DNA of 64,000 nt. Origin: Prevotella sp. GTDB taxonomy: Bacteria > Bacteroidota > Bacteroidia > Bacteroidales > Bacteroidaceae. The position numbers and the translations under genes are program-made. The notes under the pieces are model-generated. The model did not search any database and was not told the DNA's origin. It saw nothing but the letters and a program-made list of their open reading frames with translations. This document shows, one piece after another, positions 24,337 through 33,361 of this stretch. Position 1 is the first letter of the stretch. Each line of letters opens with the position of its first letter. Location of the stretch: assembly GCA_021204905.1 (NCBI GenBank), contig JAJPYN010000008.1, positions 1 through 64,000 of the forward strand, read 5' to 3'.

Positions 24337-25884
24337 ATGAAAAAGACATTGACGGCAATGCTGTTGCTGGCGGCTCTCACCGCGGCGGCGCAGGAGACAT
24401 ATACAAACGCGGAGATGGTTACCGAGGACCTCAACGGTACGGCGCGCTACGTGGGTATGGGCGGCGCGATGGAAGCGCTCGGAGCCGATATTTCGACGAT
24501 GGGCACGAACCCCGCGGGCATCGGCCTGTTCCGCAGTTCGTTCGTCGGCATCACCGCCGGCTTCATCTCGCAGGGCGACGCTGGCTCGTATAAATACGGC
24601 GACGCCACGAACGCGAGCTTCGACCAAGCGGGCTTCGTGTGGAGCGCGCGGCTGAGGAAGAACCGCTTCCTCAACATCGGTTTCAACTACAAGAAGAAGC
24701 GCAATTTCAACAATGTTACCTCCGTGGCGGGCGACCTCAACGGCGCGTCGCAGAACAAGAACGCTTACATGAACCTCATGGACGCGGGCAGCCTGTACGA
24801 CAACACCGTTTCGCAGCTCGACGTGCTTTATTACAATAATCTCAACGGCGACACCGACGGCAACCTTTATTACAACGATGCCACGCGTTTCACCCACGAC
24901 TTCGAGACGGAAGGCTATGTCGGCGAGTACGATGTCAACATCTCGGGCAACGTCAGCAACCGCGTTTACCTCGGCGTAACGTTCGGCTTCGAGGATGTCA
25001 ATTACCGCTCGCGGTCGTCGTACTCGGAGAGTTTGGTTGACGCGGGCGGCGCTTCCGTGGGCAGCATTACGGTGAATGACCACCGCACCATCGACGGCAC
25101 GGGCTTCAATGTCAAGGCCGGCGTCATCTTCTTCCCCATCGAGGACAGCCCGTTCCGCTTCGGCGTGTCGGTAGCGACGCCCACATGGTACGACCTTACC
25201 TCGCGCAGCTGGACCTCGCTGGCCAATAACACCACCATCGACGGCAATTTCGTGAACCCCGGTTACGAGGCTTACGGCGAATATGATTACCGCGTTTACA
25301 CCCCGTGGAAGTTCGGCGTGTCTGTCGGCCACACCTTCGGCACGAGCATCGCTGTGGGCGCAAGCTACGAGTATGCCGATTATTCGTGCACCAGCAGCCG
25401 CATGCTCGGCGATTACGACTATTCTTACTACGGCAGTTCGGTGAAGGATTACGAGATGAACGAGCACACGCAGCGCACGCTGAAAGGTGTGTCGACGTTT
25501 AAGATCGGCGCGGAGTTTAAAGCTACGAAAGAGCTGGCCGTGAGGGTGGGGTATAACTATGTTGCGGCGATGTACAAGAAGGACGGTTACCGCGACTGCA
25601 CCGTCAGCTCGCTCGGCACCTATTACTCGTCGCGCGCCGATTACATCAACTGGAACGCCACCCACCGCTTCACGCTCGGCGCGGGCTACACCATCAACCG
25701 GTTCACGCTCGACCTTGCTTACCAGTACAACACGACGAAGGGCACGTACTACCCGTTCATGAGCTCCGAGGCGACGTACACTTACAGCGACGGCACGAGC
25801 GACACCGTTCAGAACTATGTAGACGGCCAGAAAGTTAAGAATATCCGCAACCAGTTTATTGCCACGCTGTCGTATAAATTTTAA
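24337..25884 (+). CDS. Outer-membrane protein transport protein (OmpP1/FadL-like)
   Basis: 515 aa from the ATG at 24337 (MKKTLTAMLLLAALTAAAQ, a signal peptide); an upstream ATG at 24292 lies in the repeat trail. The mature N-terminus has GMGGAMEALGADIS and TNPAGIG, typical of the FadL/toluene porin family plug region. Alternating polar/aromatic strands follow, ending in a C-terminal Phe (ATLSYKF) as in outer-membrane beta-barrels. Relatives take up hydrophobic compounds; in Bacteroidales the substrate is unknown. It lies between a secreted protein and the RelA/SpoT gene, all on the plus strand. Confidence 0.88.
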   Translation: MKKTLTAMLLLAALTAAAQETYTNAEMVTEDLNGTARYVGMGGAMEALGADISTMGTNPAGIGLFRSSFVGITAGFISQGDAGSYKYGDATNASFDQAGFVWSARLRKNRFLNIGFNYKKKRNFNNVTSVAGDLNGASQNKNAYMNLMDAGSLYDNTVSQLDVLYYNNLNGDTDGNLYYNDATRFTHDFETEGYVGEYDVNISGNVSNRVYLGVTFGFEDVNYRSRSSYSESLVDAGGASVGSITVNDHRTIDGTGFNVKAGVIFFPIEDSPFRFGVSVATPTWYDLTSRSWTSLANNTTIDGNFVNPGYEAYGEYDYRVYTPWKFGVSVGHTFGTSIAVGASYEYADYSCTSSRMLGDYDYSYYGSSVKDYEMNEHTQRTLKGVSTFKIGAEFKATKELAVRVGYNYVAAMYKKDGYRDCTVSSLGTYYSSRADYINWNATHRFTLGAGYTINRFTLDLAYQYNTTKGTYYPFMSSEATYTYSDGTSDTVQNYVDGQKVKNIRNQFIATLSYKF

Positions 25885-25941
25885 TCGAAACGCCCTTTTG
25901 TTATTGGCACTTTCATAAATCCCGCAGCCGAAGCAACCCTT

Positions 25942-27849
25942 ATGGAAACGACCCCCGTTCACAGCGACGCGCTCATCAGCAAGGAGGAATATGCGCGGAT
26001 GATCGACGACCAAGCGGCGCACGTGCTCGATGTGATGGCGCAGCGTGTCGGGCCGGAGGATGTCGAGCGGTTGCGGCGCGCTTACGAGTTTGCGAAAGAG
26101 GCCCACAAGATGCAGCTGCGCAAGTCGGGCGCACCGTATATCATGCACCCCGTGGCGGTCGCTGCAATCGTTGCCGAAGAGCTGCGCCTCGATGCCAATT
26201 CGGTCATCTGCGCCTTTCTGCACGACATTGTTGAGGACACCGATTACACCCTCGACGACATCCGCTCGATGTTCGGCGACGATGTGGCGTTCCTCGTGGA
26301 TGTTGTTACGAAGAAGAAGAAGGACCATTACAAAATGACCAAGCAGGTGGACAACTACGACCAGTTGCTCCGCTCGCTGCAATACGACATCCGCGCGCTG
26401 ATGGTGAAGCTTGCCGACCGCCTCCATAACATGCGCACGCTGTCGTCGATGCGCCCCGACAAACAGATGAAGATTGCCGGCGAGACCGATTATTTCTATG
26501 CGCCGCTGGCAAACAGGCTCGGCCTTTTCGACATCAAAACCGACCTCGAGAACCTTTCTTTAAAATACCGCTGCCCCGCCGAATACGACGAGATTGACCG
26601 TGCCTTGCAGCGCGATATGGCCGAGAATGCGCCGCGCTTGAAGGTCTTTTGCACCACCATCGAGGAGCTCCTCCGCGCCGGCGGCATCGAAGCGCAGGCC
26701 GTGGTGTACTACCGCAAACCGTACAGCATCTGGCGCCGCATGAAAGCGCAGGACAAGGACTTCGTGCACATCGAGAACCGCTATTACGTCCGCGTAACAT
26801 GCACCTCCGCCGACGACAGCTTCACCGAGAAAGACACCTGCCTGAAAATCTACTCGCTGCTCACGGATAAGTACAAGGAGCGCCCGCAGTCGTTCGTCAA
26901 CCAGATCGACCAAGCCAAAGAGAATTCCTACCAGTCGCTCAACGTGATGCTCCTCTCCGAAGAAGGCGTGTGGGAAGACGTGCAGATATGCACCGAGCGG
27001 ATGGTGGAGGCGTCGAAAACAGGCTGCCTCGTGGGGCGCGACGAGAGCAATGTGGGCGAATGGATCGACCGCTTCAAACAAATCCTCGAAGACATCGCGC
27101 GGCAAAGCACATCCAACTCGTTCATCGAAAGCGTCGTAACATCGCTCTACTACGACGACGTGATGGTCTTCACACCCACGGGCCACGGCATCATCCTGCC
27201 CAAAGGCGCCACAGCCATCGACTTCGCCTTCGAGCTCTCCACCAGCCTCGGCCTCCACGCGCAATACGCACGCATCAACGGCAAGCTCTGCTCCATAAAA
27301 ACCGAACTCAAACGCGGCGATTGCGTCGAGATAGGCACAGCCGAAAAGATCCTCGCGCGACGCGACTGGGTCGATTGCTGCTCCACATACAAAGCCAAGC
27401 GCGAACTTTCCGACCTCGAAGAGCAGCAGGTGAACACCGGCATCATACGCTGCGAGCGCTGCAAACCCATCCCCGGCTGCGAGACCATCGGCTTCCGCAA
27501 CGACGACGGCACCATCACCGTCCACCGACGCTCATGCCAAGAAGCCATCCGCCTCGCCTCAAAGCACGCCGACCGCATCGTAACGGCCGAGCTGCAGTCC
27601 AACCCCGACATCACCTACCTCGTCTCCGTCCGCGTCAAGGCCATCGACCGCTACCACCTCCTGATGGACCTCATCGACACCATCACCACCAAGCTGCAAC
27701 TCTCCATCGACTCCCTCCGCACCGACACCGTCGACAACATCGTCGATTGCACAATCACCTTCTTCGTGCACAACCTCGACGAGCAAACATTCGCCATCCG
27801 CAGCATCTACAACGTCAAGGGCGTCGATGAAGTGAAGATAAAAAATTAA
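25942..27849 (+). CDS. RelA/SpoT homologue, probably a ppGpp hydrolase with a degenerate synthetase domain
   Basis: 635 aa, shorter than the usual 720-750. The HD hydrolase domain is intact: H69, HDIVED (94-99) and KLADRLHN (156-163). The synthetase region is altered: YRKPYSIWRRM (257-267) is near normal, but the metal-binding DxxAxR block reads ENRYYVR (278-284), YQSLH reads YQSLN (330-334) and EIQIRT reads DVQICT (346-351). A TGS domain (about 406-466), a Cys-rich zinc-finger-like segment (CERCKPIPGC, 504-513) and an ACT domain (about 558-635) follow. I infer it mainly degrades (p)ppGpp; Bacteroidota normally carry a second RSH that makes it. Whether the changed residues abolish synthesis is untested. 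Confidence 0.9.
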   Translation: METTPVHSDALISKEEYARMIDDQAAHVLDVMAQRVGPEDVERLRRAYEFAKEAHKMQLRKSGAPYIMHPVAVAAIVAEELRLDANSVICAFLHDIVEDTDYTLDDIRSMFGDDVAFLVDVVTKKKKDHYKMTKQVDNYDQLLRSLQYDIRALMVKLADRLHNMRTLSSMRPDKQMKIAGETDYFYAPLANRLGLFDIKTDLENLSLKYRCPAEYDEIDRALQRDMAENAPRLKVFCTTIEELLRAGGIEAQAVVYYRKPYSIWRRMKAQDKDFVHIENRYYVRVTCTSADDSFTEKDTCLKIYSLLTDKYKERPQSFVNQIDQAKENSYQSLNVMLLSEEGVWEDVQICTERMVEASKTGCLVGRDESNVGEWIDRFKQILEDIARQSTSNSFIESVVTSLYYDDVMVFTPTGHGIILPKGATAIDFAFELSTSLGLHAQYARINGKLCSIKTELKRGDCVEIGTAEKILARRDWVDCCSTYKAKRELSDLEEQQVNTGIIRCERCKPIPGCETIGFRNDDGTITVHRRSCQEAIRLASKHADRIVTAELQSNPDITYLVSVRVKAIDRYHLLMDLIDTITTKLQLSIDSLRTDTVDNIVDCTITFFVHNLDEQTFAIRSIYNVKGVDEVKIKN

Positions 27850-27863
27850 ACCTTTTGTTGGAA

Positions 27864-27920
27864 AAATAAGGCAAATCCGGAGCGCTTGCCCGAAATAAGG
27901 CAAATCCGGAGCGCTTGCGT
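27864..27920 (+). repeat. 29-bp direct repeat downstream of the RelA/SpoT gene
   Basis: AAATAAGGCAAATCCGGAGC followed by GCTTGC occurs at 27864 and again at 27893. The first copy starts 15 bp after the stop codon. Each copy carries TAA. Confidence 0.85.
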
Positions 27921-27960
27921 TTGTTAAAAAACAGCCGGGCCTTTGAATAAAAATTAGTCC

Positions 27961-28045
27961 GGACGTTGAAACGAACCGGACAATTAAGGCTGCGTGCTGC
28001 CGGCGATTCGCTGAGCCGGGACTGCAGTAGCAACTAAGACCTTCG
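27961..28045 (-). repeat. Dispersed element, copy B
   Basis: On the minus strand: GGTCTTAGTTGCTACT, CCCGGCT, then GCAGCCTTAATTGTCCGGTT followed by CGTTTCAAC. It lies between two convergent genes. The left box ends just downstream of the TPR protein's stop. Confidence 0.8.
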
Positions 28046-28056
28046 CGAACCAAACT

Positions 28057-29712
28057 TTACTCCAGTCCGTATTTCGAAATATATTCCTGACCGCGCTCGT
28101 CGCCCAAATCGCGGGCCTTCGCGAAAGCCTCAAACGCCTCCTTGTCGCGTTGCAACTGGTGCAGAGCAAGCCCTTGAACAATGTAAACATCGGGGTAGTC
28201 CGTCGTGATCTTAAAGCTCAGCTCGCACGCCTGAAGCGCCTGCTCGTATTGCCCCACGCGCAACTGCAATGCGGCGAGCTCGGCAAGGTAAGTAGCGTCC
28301 GGCGTCAGGTAGGCCGCGTGCGCAAGGTCGTTCAGCGCCTGCTGGTATTGCCGCACGTTCATCTCGCACTTGCCGCGCGTGTAGTAAAACCCGGCGTCCG
28401 CGCGGTAATTCATCAGACTGTCGTAAACATTATAGTCGGCAATCGCGCGCTTGTATTCGCCCATCCTGTCGAGCATCGCCCCGCGGGCCAGCACATACGG
28501 CGCGCTCATGCCCGTCAGCGGCTGCGGGCTGGCCTCAACAGCCTTGTCAACAAACGCAAAAACATCCTCGTCGCTTGCCCCGAGGTTGCTCTTGCACTGC
28601 GCTATTTCGTAGTAGAGCTCGTTGCCGGCAATCTCCGTTTCGGTCAGCGCTTCGTAAAGCCCCAGCGCCGCGGCATAATCGCCCTTCGAGAACTGAATCT
28701 TCGCCGCGAGATGGCGGTAGACAGGCTCGCCCACCGCAGCAACAGCCTTGTTGATGTTCTCTTCGGCGAGGTCGAGCGACCAGTTTCCCGCCAAGGCAGA
28801 ATCGCCGTAAAGCACTGTCGTGTAAATGAGTTTCGCGTATTCGTAGTATGCCGGCGCCTTGTCTTTCATCTTCTTCGCCGCACCTTCCATCACCTGCGAC
28901 GCGCGCGCCGTGTTGCCGTGCTGCACCTCGTAGTTCGCGATGGCGGAATAGCCGTCGATGTCGGCGGGGAAGCGCGCGATGTAATCGTTGGCGGTGGCGA
29001 GGACGGCGAGCGAGTCGGACGTGCTGTCGAACATCAGAAGCATCAGCCGTGCCTGCTCGCGGTCGTCGGGCAAGCTGATGCGGATATGCGTCTTTTTCAG
29101 CACGCCGTCGATGGCGGAGAGCCCTGTGCTGGCGAGGTCGGAGTAGAACCGCGCGTCGGCGGAATGTATGGCGTACGACGAGCCGGACTGCTGCACGAGG
29201 CCGATGACTTCGCCGGCAGCGTTAAGGATGGGGCAACCCGCGATGTCGTCGTTGATCTCCTCGTTGATGATGTAATAATTATATTTGTCGAGGAACTTCT
29301 CGCTGCTGCTGATGGTGAGCGGCGTAAGGGCGGCTTGCTTGGTGCTGTAACCCGCAGCCCAGACGGTGCCTGTCGCGTCGGCGGCCGGTTGCAGCGCGGC
29401 GGCTCCTGCTTTCGACAGTTTGAAGCGGCAGATGTCGTACATGTCGTTCGCGCCGATGATGGCTTCCACGTCGGCACGGTTGCCCGCGGCGTCGATGATG
29501 TCGGCCCGGTATGCGCCGTCGAACGGTTTGAAGGCCGCGATGCCCTCGTCGGCATTGACGAAATATGCGCCGTGCGTTACGTTGAGGATGGTGCCGTCGG
29601 CTTTGTATGTGGTTAGCGCGAACACCGCTTTTGCCGCTTTCTGCACGGCGGGCGTTTGCGCGTGAAGGCTTGTGGCTGTTAGGGCGAAGAGGATGATGAC
29701 GATGTGCTTCAT
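28057..29712 (-). CDS. Secreted TPR protein with an inactive trypsin-like domain
   Basis: 551 aa with a signal peptide (MKHIVIILFALTATSLHAQ). Residues about 20-200 look like a trypsin/HtrA-type fold, but the catalytic residues are absent: the expected His region reads GAYFVNADEGIAAFKPF, and where active enzymes have GNSGGP it reads DIAGCPILNAAGEVIGLV, so Ser is Ala. The rest is a series of tetratricopeptide repeats (for example YYTRGKCEMNVRQYQQALND and YIVQGLALHQLQRDKEAFEA). It may be a periplasmic scaffold. It lies 33 bp upstream of neither-overlapping recN on the same strand. The binding partner is unknown. Confidence 0.8.
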   Translation of the reverse strand: MKHIVIILFALTATSLHAQTPAVQKAAKAVFALTTYKADGTILNVTHGAYFVNADEGIAAFKPFDGAYRADIIDAAGNRADVEAIIGANDMYDICRFKLSKAGAAALQPAADATGTVWAAGYSTKQAALTPLTISSSEKFLDKYNYYIINEEINDDIAGCPILNAAGEVIGLVQQSGSSYAIHSADARFYSDLASTGLSAIDGVLKKTHIRISLPDDREQARLMLLMFDSTSDSLAVLATANDYIARFPADIDGYSAIANYEVQHGNTARASQVMEGAAKKMKDKAPAYYEYAKLIYTTVLYGDSALAGNWSLDLAEENINKAVAAVGEPVYRHLAAKIQFSKGDYAAALGLYEALTETEIAGNELYYEIAQCKSNLGASDEDVFAFVDKAVEASPQPLTGMSAPYVLARGAMLDRMGEYKRAIADYNVYDSLMNYRADAGFYYTRGKCEMNVRQYQQALNDLAHAAYLTPDATYLAELAALQLRVGQYEQALQACELSFKITTDYPDVYIVQGLALHQLQRDKEAFEAFAKARDLGDERGQEYISKYGLE

Positions 29713-29745
29713 TGCGATGTGAATTATGCCGTTTCTGGCGCGGCG

Positions 29746-31407
29746 TTAAGTGATTTGCAAGAGTTTTTTAGCGTTGTCTACCGCGGCGGAGGAGATGCTG
29801 CTGCCACTGAGCATTTGCGCGATTTCGCCGATGCGCTCGCTGTCGGTAAGGCGTTGCATGCGCGTGGCCGTTTTGCCGCCGGCGATCTCTTTGAACACCT
29901 TGTAATGCGCCGCGCCGCGGGCTGCTATCTGCGGCAGGTGGGTGATGCTTACCACTTGCCTGTCGGCGCGCCCCATCTGCTCCATCACGATGCCCATTTG
30001 CTCGGCCACCTTGCCCGACACGCCGGCGTCGATCTCGTCGAAGATGATTGTCGGCAGGCGCACGGCACCGCTGAGCATGGCTTTCAAGGCGAGCATCACG
30101 CGCGATATTTCTCCGCCGCTGGCCACATCGCTGACGGCGCGCAGGGGCATGCCGGGGTTGGCCGAGAAGAGGAATTCGGCGCGGTCTTGTCCGTCTGGGC
30201 CGAGCTCTTTGCGCGTGATTTCCACCTTAAACCTCACGCCGGGCACGCCGAGCATCTCGAGCCTTGCGCAAGTGTCGCGCTCGATGTCGGTTGTGGCTTT
30301 CTGCCTTTGGCTACTGAGCTTTTCGGCCAATTTGCGGCAACGGCTCTCGGCTTCGGCGAGGCTTTTCTCAAGGCCGGCGAGAAGGGTGTCGCTGTTGTCG
30401 ATGGCGTCAAGCGCGGCCTTGTATTTATTTTGAATTTCAATCAACGCCGCGACGCTGCTTGCGCGATGCTTCTTCTCGAGCGTGTAGATGGCATCGAGAC
30501 GTGCGGCGACGCGCTCGGACTCGGCGGGGTCGTAGTCGGCTGCGGCGAGCATGGCGGCGATGTCGGCGGCGATGTCTTTCAGCTCGAGCAGTGTGGTGTC
30601 GAGGCGTGCGGCGGCATCACCGGCTTGCGCGAAGACGGGCGTGATGGCGGCAACGGCCGATTGGCTGCGGCGCAGGCGCGTGAGGATGCCCGTTTGCTCG
30701 TCGTTGAGGTGGGCGTCGGCGTCGAACAGCGCGCGCTTGATGTCCTCGGCGTGCTGCATGGCGCTTGCTTGTAGCTCGAGCCGTTCCTGCTCGCCGTCTT
30801 GCAGCTCGAGCGCGGACAGTTCGTCGTACTGGAATCGGATGAAATCGGCGTCGCGGCGGCTGCGTTCGGCATTCTCGCGTGCGGCATCGAGGGCTTGGCG
30901 CGCGGTGCAAAAAGCTTTGTAGGCTGCGGAATAATCCACTAATAACTGGCGGTTGCCGGCGATGGTGTCGACGACGGACAGCTGAAAACTGTTGTCTTTG
31001 AGAAGGAGGTTCTGGTGCTGCGAATGGATGTCGATGAGTTGCTCGCCAACATCTTTAAGCAGCGCGAGACCGGTCGGCGTGTCGTTGATGAACGCCCTGC
31101 TTTTGCCCGCAGCATTCACCTCGCGGCGGATGATGCATTCCTCGTCGGGCGCATCTATCTCATTGATTTCGAGGAGGTTACGCAGACTGTCGCCTATGTT
31201 GTCGAACGCAGCTTCAACGATGCATTTCCCTTCGCCTTCCTTCACGGTTTTCGTGTCGGCCCTTGCCCCGAGCAGCAGGCTCATCGCGCCGAGGATGATG
31301 CTCTTGCCCGCGCCCGTTTCGCCTGTTATAACTGAGAATCCCGGCCCGAAGGTGATGTCGAGTTCATCAATCAGCGCGAAGTTTTTTATGTAGAGCCGCG
31401 TGAGCAT
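29746..31407 (-). CDS. recN: DNA repair protein RecN
   Basis: 553 aa, the usual length. RecN is an SMC-like ATPase acting in double-strand break repair. The N-terminus MLTRLYIKNFALIDELDITF and Walker A GETGAGKS (about 29-36) are diagnostic. Long coiled-coil segments occupy about 150-380, and the C-terminal half has the ABC signature region (ASGGEISRVMLALK) and Walker B TIIFDEIDAG. Its ATG directly follows the stop of the DUF4835 gene with no gap, so the two are probably coupled. The DUF4835-recN order is one I recall from other Bacteroidota. Confidence 0.97.
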   Translation of the reverse strand: MLTRLYIKNFALIDELDITFGPGFSVITGETGAGKSIILGAMSLLLGARADTKTVKEGEGKCIVEAAFDNIGDSLRNLLEINEIDAPDEECIIRREVNAAGKSRAFINDTPTGLALLKDVGEQLIDIHSQHQNLLLKDNSFQLSVVDTIAGNRQLLVDYSAAYKAFCTARQALDAARENAERSRRDADFIRFQYDELSALELQDGEQERLELQASAMQHAEDIKRALFDADAHLNDEQTGILTRLRRSQSAVAAITPVFAQAGDAAARLDTTLLELKDIAADIAAMLAAADYDPAESERVAARLDAIYTLEKKHRASSVAALIEIQNKYKAALDAIDNSDTLLAGLEKSLAEAESRCRKLAEKLSSQRQKATTDIERDTCARLEMLGVPGVRFKVEITRKELGPDGQDRAEFLFSANPGMPLRAVSDVASGGEISRVMLALKAMLSGAVRLPTIIFDEIDAGVSGKVAEQMGIVMEQMGRADRQVVSITHLPQIAARGAAHYKVFKEIAGGKTATRMQRLTDSERIGEIAQMLSGSSISSAAVDNAKKLLQIT

Positions 31408-32310
31408 TCATTCTTTAATTTTGTCCCAAGCCTCGCTTTGGCTGGCGTTGATGCTGAAGAGGATGTCGTAGACCGTTTCCTTCTCTTTCTGCGTGCCTTT
31501 TCCCTTGTAGATATTGGCCAACTCGTCTTTTTTGTAATCGGTCCAGATCTGCGGCAGGAGGCTCATCGGACGGTCCTTGCTGGCCTTTTGCAGATCTTCT
31601 TCGAGCGCCGTGGAGATGTTCGTTCTGCCGCGCTCGGCGTTCGAGGCCATCTCGTCGAGACCTTTGCGGTAATAATCGTATTGCAGTTGCCGGAAGGGCT
31701 GCATCGCGCCGTCGAGGTAGTCGTTGATGATGGCGTAGCGGTTGCGGTCGTCGTCGAAGGCTTTCCAGCCGGGATAATCGAGGTTTTGCGCGTTGTTGCA
31801 CAGGTTGAAACAGCGTTGCAGCACATCCTCGCCCGACATCTCGCCGAAGGTGTCGAGGTCGATGCCGATGATGAGGTAGGCGTAGTAGGCGATGAGCGCG
31901 GTGAGCTGGTTGTCGACATTGGTCTCGTTGAAAACCAGCTGGTCGAACTCGGCGAACTCGAAGTCGAACGAGTTGTCGGTGTTGCTGTAAATCGTCGTGG
32001 TGTACTGCGCGTTGTAAACAGGGCGCGTGGCGGTGATGACGGCCTTGCACTGGAAGATGTCGCTCTCGTATTTCGTTACGGTGATGGCGAAGGTGCAGTT
32101 GATGCGCTCAATAGGGCTGAACTGCAAGCTGGTCCATTGCGTCTCGTTGAGGAACTGCGTGAGCGTCTGTTCGAGGTTGTCGAAAACGCTTGTGTTCGAA
32201 CCTTGAATTTGCGCGTGGTTGACTTTAACCGTGGCGTTAAGCTCCTGTCCGCGCGAGGCGATGGCGAAGGCGAAGGCAATGGCGAGAAACAACAATGTGC
32301 GGCGCAGCAT
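31408..32310 (-). CDS. DUF4835 family protein
   Basis: 300 aa from the ATG at 32310 (MLRRTLLFLAIAFAFAIASRG, a signal peptide). The mature start QELNATVKVNHAQIQGSNT and the phrase TLTQFLNETQWT are characteristic of DUF4835, a Bacteroidota family found next to recN. It is predicted to be periplasmic or outer-membrane associated. Some databases may link this family to type IX secretion, but I cannot confirm that. The stop abuts the recN start. The region upstream holds a 34-bp tandem repeat. Confidence 0.88.
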   Translation of the reverse strand: MLRRTLLFLAIAFAFAIASRGQELNATVKVNHAQIQGSNTSVFDNLEQTLTQFLNETQWTSLQFSPIERINCTFAITVTKYESDIFQCKAVITATRPVYNAQYTTTIYSNTDNSFDFEFAEFDQLVFNETNVDNQLTALIAYYAYLIIGIDLDTFGEMSGEDVLQRCFNLCNNAQNLDYPGWKAFDDDRNRYAIINDYLDGAMQPFRQLQYDYYRKGLDEMASNAERGRTNISTALEEDLQKASKDRPMSLLPQIWTDYKKDELANIYKGKGTQKEKETVYDILFSINASQSEAWDKIKE

Positions 32311-32381
32311 AACTATCTGATTTACAACCAATTAAACAAATTTAGTTAAAACAACTATTTAACTACTAAACAAGCATTACA

Positions 32382-32500
32382 TTAGCAACTACTACTCAAC
32401 TTAGCAAACATTACATTAGCAACTACTACTTACCTTAGCAAACATTTTATTAGCAACTACTACTCAACTTAACAAGCTTTTTCTTAGCAACTACTTCACA
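32382..32500 (-). repeat. 34-bp tandem repeat starting at the exonuclease stop codon
   Basis: TTAGCAACTAC begins at 32382, 32416, 32450 and 32484, an exact 34-bp period over four units. On the minus strand a unit reads GTAGTTGCTAA, then AATGTTTGCTAAG. The unit nearest the gene contains the stop TAG (32491-32493) of the exonuclease. The word TAGTTGCTA is shared with the recF trail and the dispersed element. Confidence 0.9.
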
Positions 32501-33342
32501 AGGTATTTCATTCGTATCCGCGTCAATGCCTGCTTGGTGGTTTGCGGGAAATCGGCGCCCATCATCCACGCGTAGTAACCTGTGTCGCGGCGCAGCACAT
32601 CGATGACGAACTGGCCTTTGTATTTGCCGAAGTTGAACGCCTCGCGCAGGAGCGGCTTGCCCGTCGCGTCGCGCACCGGAATGCCGTTGGCGTCTTTCAC
32701 CTCTTTCCACACGAGGCGTCCCGCGAAATCGATGTTCTCCGCCGGGCAGGAGAGGCTGTGCAGGATGTTGATGTCGGCGGGCAGGATGCGGGCGGCGTCG
32801 GTCTGGCGCTCGGGCGAGTACATGTCGAGTTGCGCTTGCAGCACGCGCCACGTGGCTTCGGTGTCTTCGTCGGCGCGGTGGGCCGTGAAATCGTCCTCCA
32901 TTTTTCTGCCGCAATAGAACTCGTAGGCTGCGGCGAGGTTGCGGCGCTCCATCTTGCGGAAGATGGCGAGCGAATCGACCATGCGGCACTTGCCGAAATC
33001 GAACTCTTTGCCGGCGCGGATGAACTCCTCGGCGAGCATCGGGATGTCGAAATGCGACGAGTTGTACCCCGCGAAATCGCAGCCGTGGAATGTGTTCCAA
33101 AGCGTCGCCGCGAGCTGCTTGAACGTCGGTGCGGCGGCCACCATCTCGTTGGTGATGTGCGTCAGTTCTTCAACGTCTTTCGGGATGGTGCATTCGGGGT
33201 TGATGAAATATGCCTCGCGGTTCTCGCTGCCGTCGGGCATCACTTTGATGTAGGATATTTGGATAATTCTGTCTTTGGAAATATCCAAGCCGGTGGTCTC
33301 CAAATCGAAGATCACCAGCGGTTTTGTGAGCGTCAGCCTCAT
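32491..33342 (-). CDS. DEDDh 3'-5' exonuclease (PolC epsilon type) with C-terminal DUF3820-like part
   Basis: 283 aa. The exonuclease motifs are FDLETTG (ExoI, about 12-18), NSSHFDIPM (ExoII, about 94-102) and HRADEDTEA (ExoIII, about 154-162), so the DEDDh residues are present. A second part from about 230 (FNFGKYKGQFVIDV and YYAWMMGADFPQTTK) resembles DUF3820. It probably trims or proofreads DNA; the exact role is unknown. It lies 19 bp behind dnaN on the same strand, which fits work with the sliding clamp. The stop codon lies in a 34-bp tandem repeat. Confidence 0.9.
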   Translation of the reverse strand: MRLTLTKPLVIFDLETTGLDISKDRIIQISYIKVMPDGSENREAYFINPECTIPKDVEELTHITNEMVAAAPTFKQLAATLWNTFHGCDFAGYNSSHFDIPMLAEEFIRAGKEFDFGKCRMVDSLAIFRKMERRNLAAAYEFYCGRKMEDDFTAHRADEDTEATWRVLQAQLDMYSPERQTDAARILPADINILHSLSCPAENIDFAGRLVWKEVKDANGIPVRDATGKPLLREAFNFGKYKGQFVIDVLRRDTGYYAWMMGADFPQTTKQALTRIRMKYLVK

Positions 33343-33361
33343 CGTGTCAGGGCGTTCGTTG

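Noticed and set aside
24331..26427. 698-codon open frame on the minus strand
   Set aside because: It runs antisense across two clear genes (FadL-like and RelA/SpoT) and their gap; the translation is Val/Ala/Arg-rich without motifs.
32382..32500. CRISPR array or replication iterons near dnaN
   Set aside because: The units are contiguous with no spacers, and similar arrays follow unrelated genes. There is no dnaA or DnaA-box cluster seen here, so an origin is not supported.
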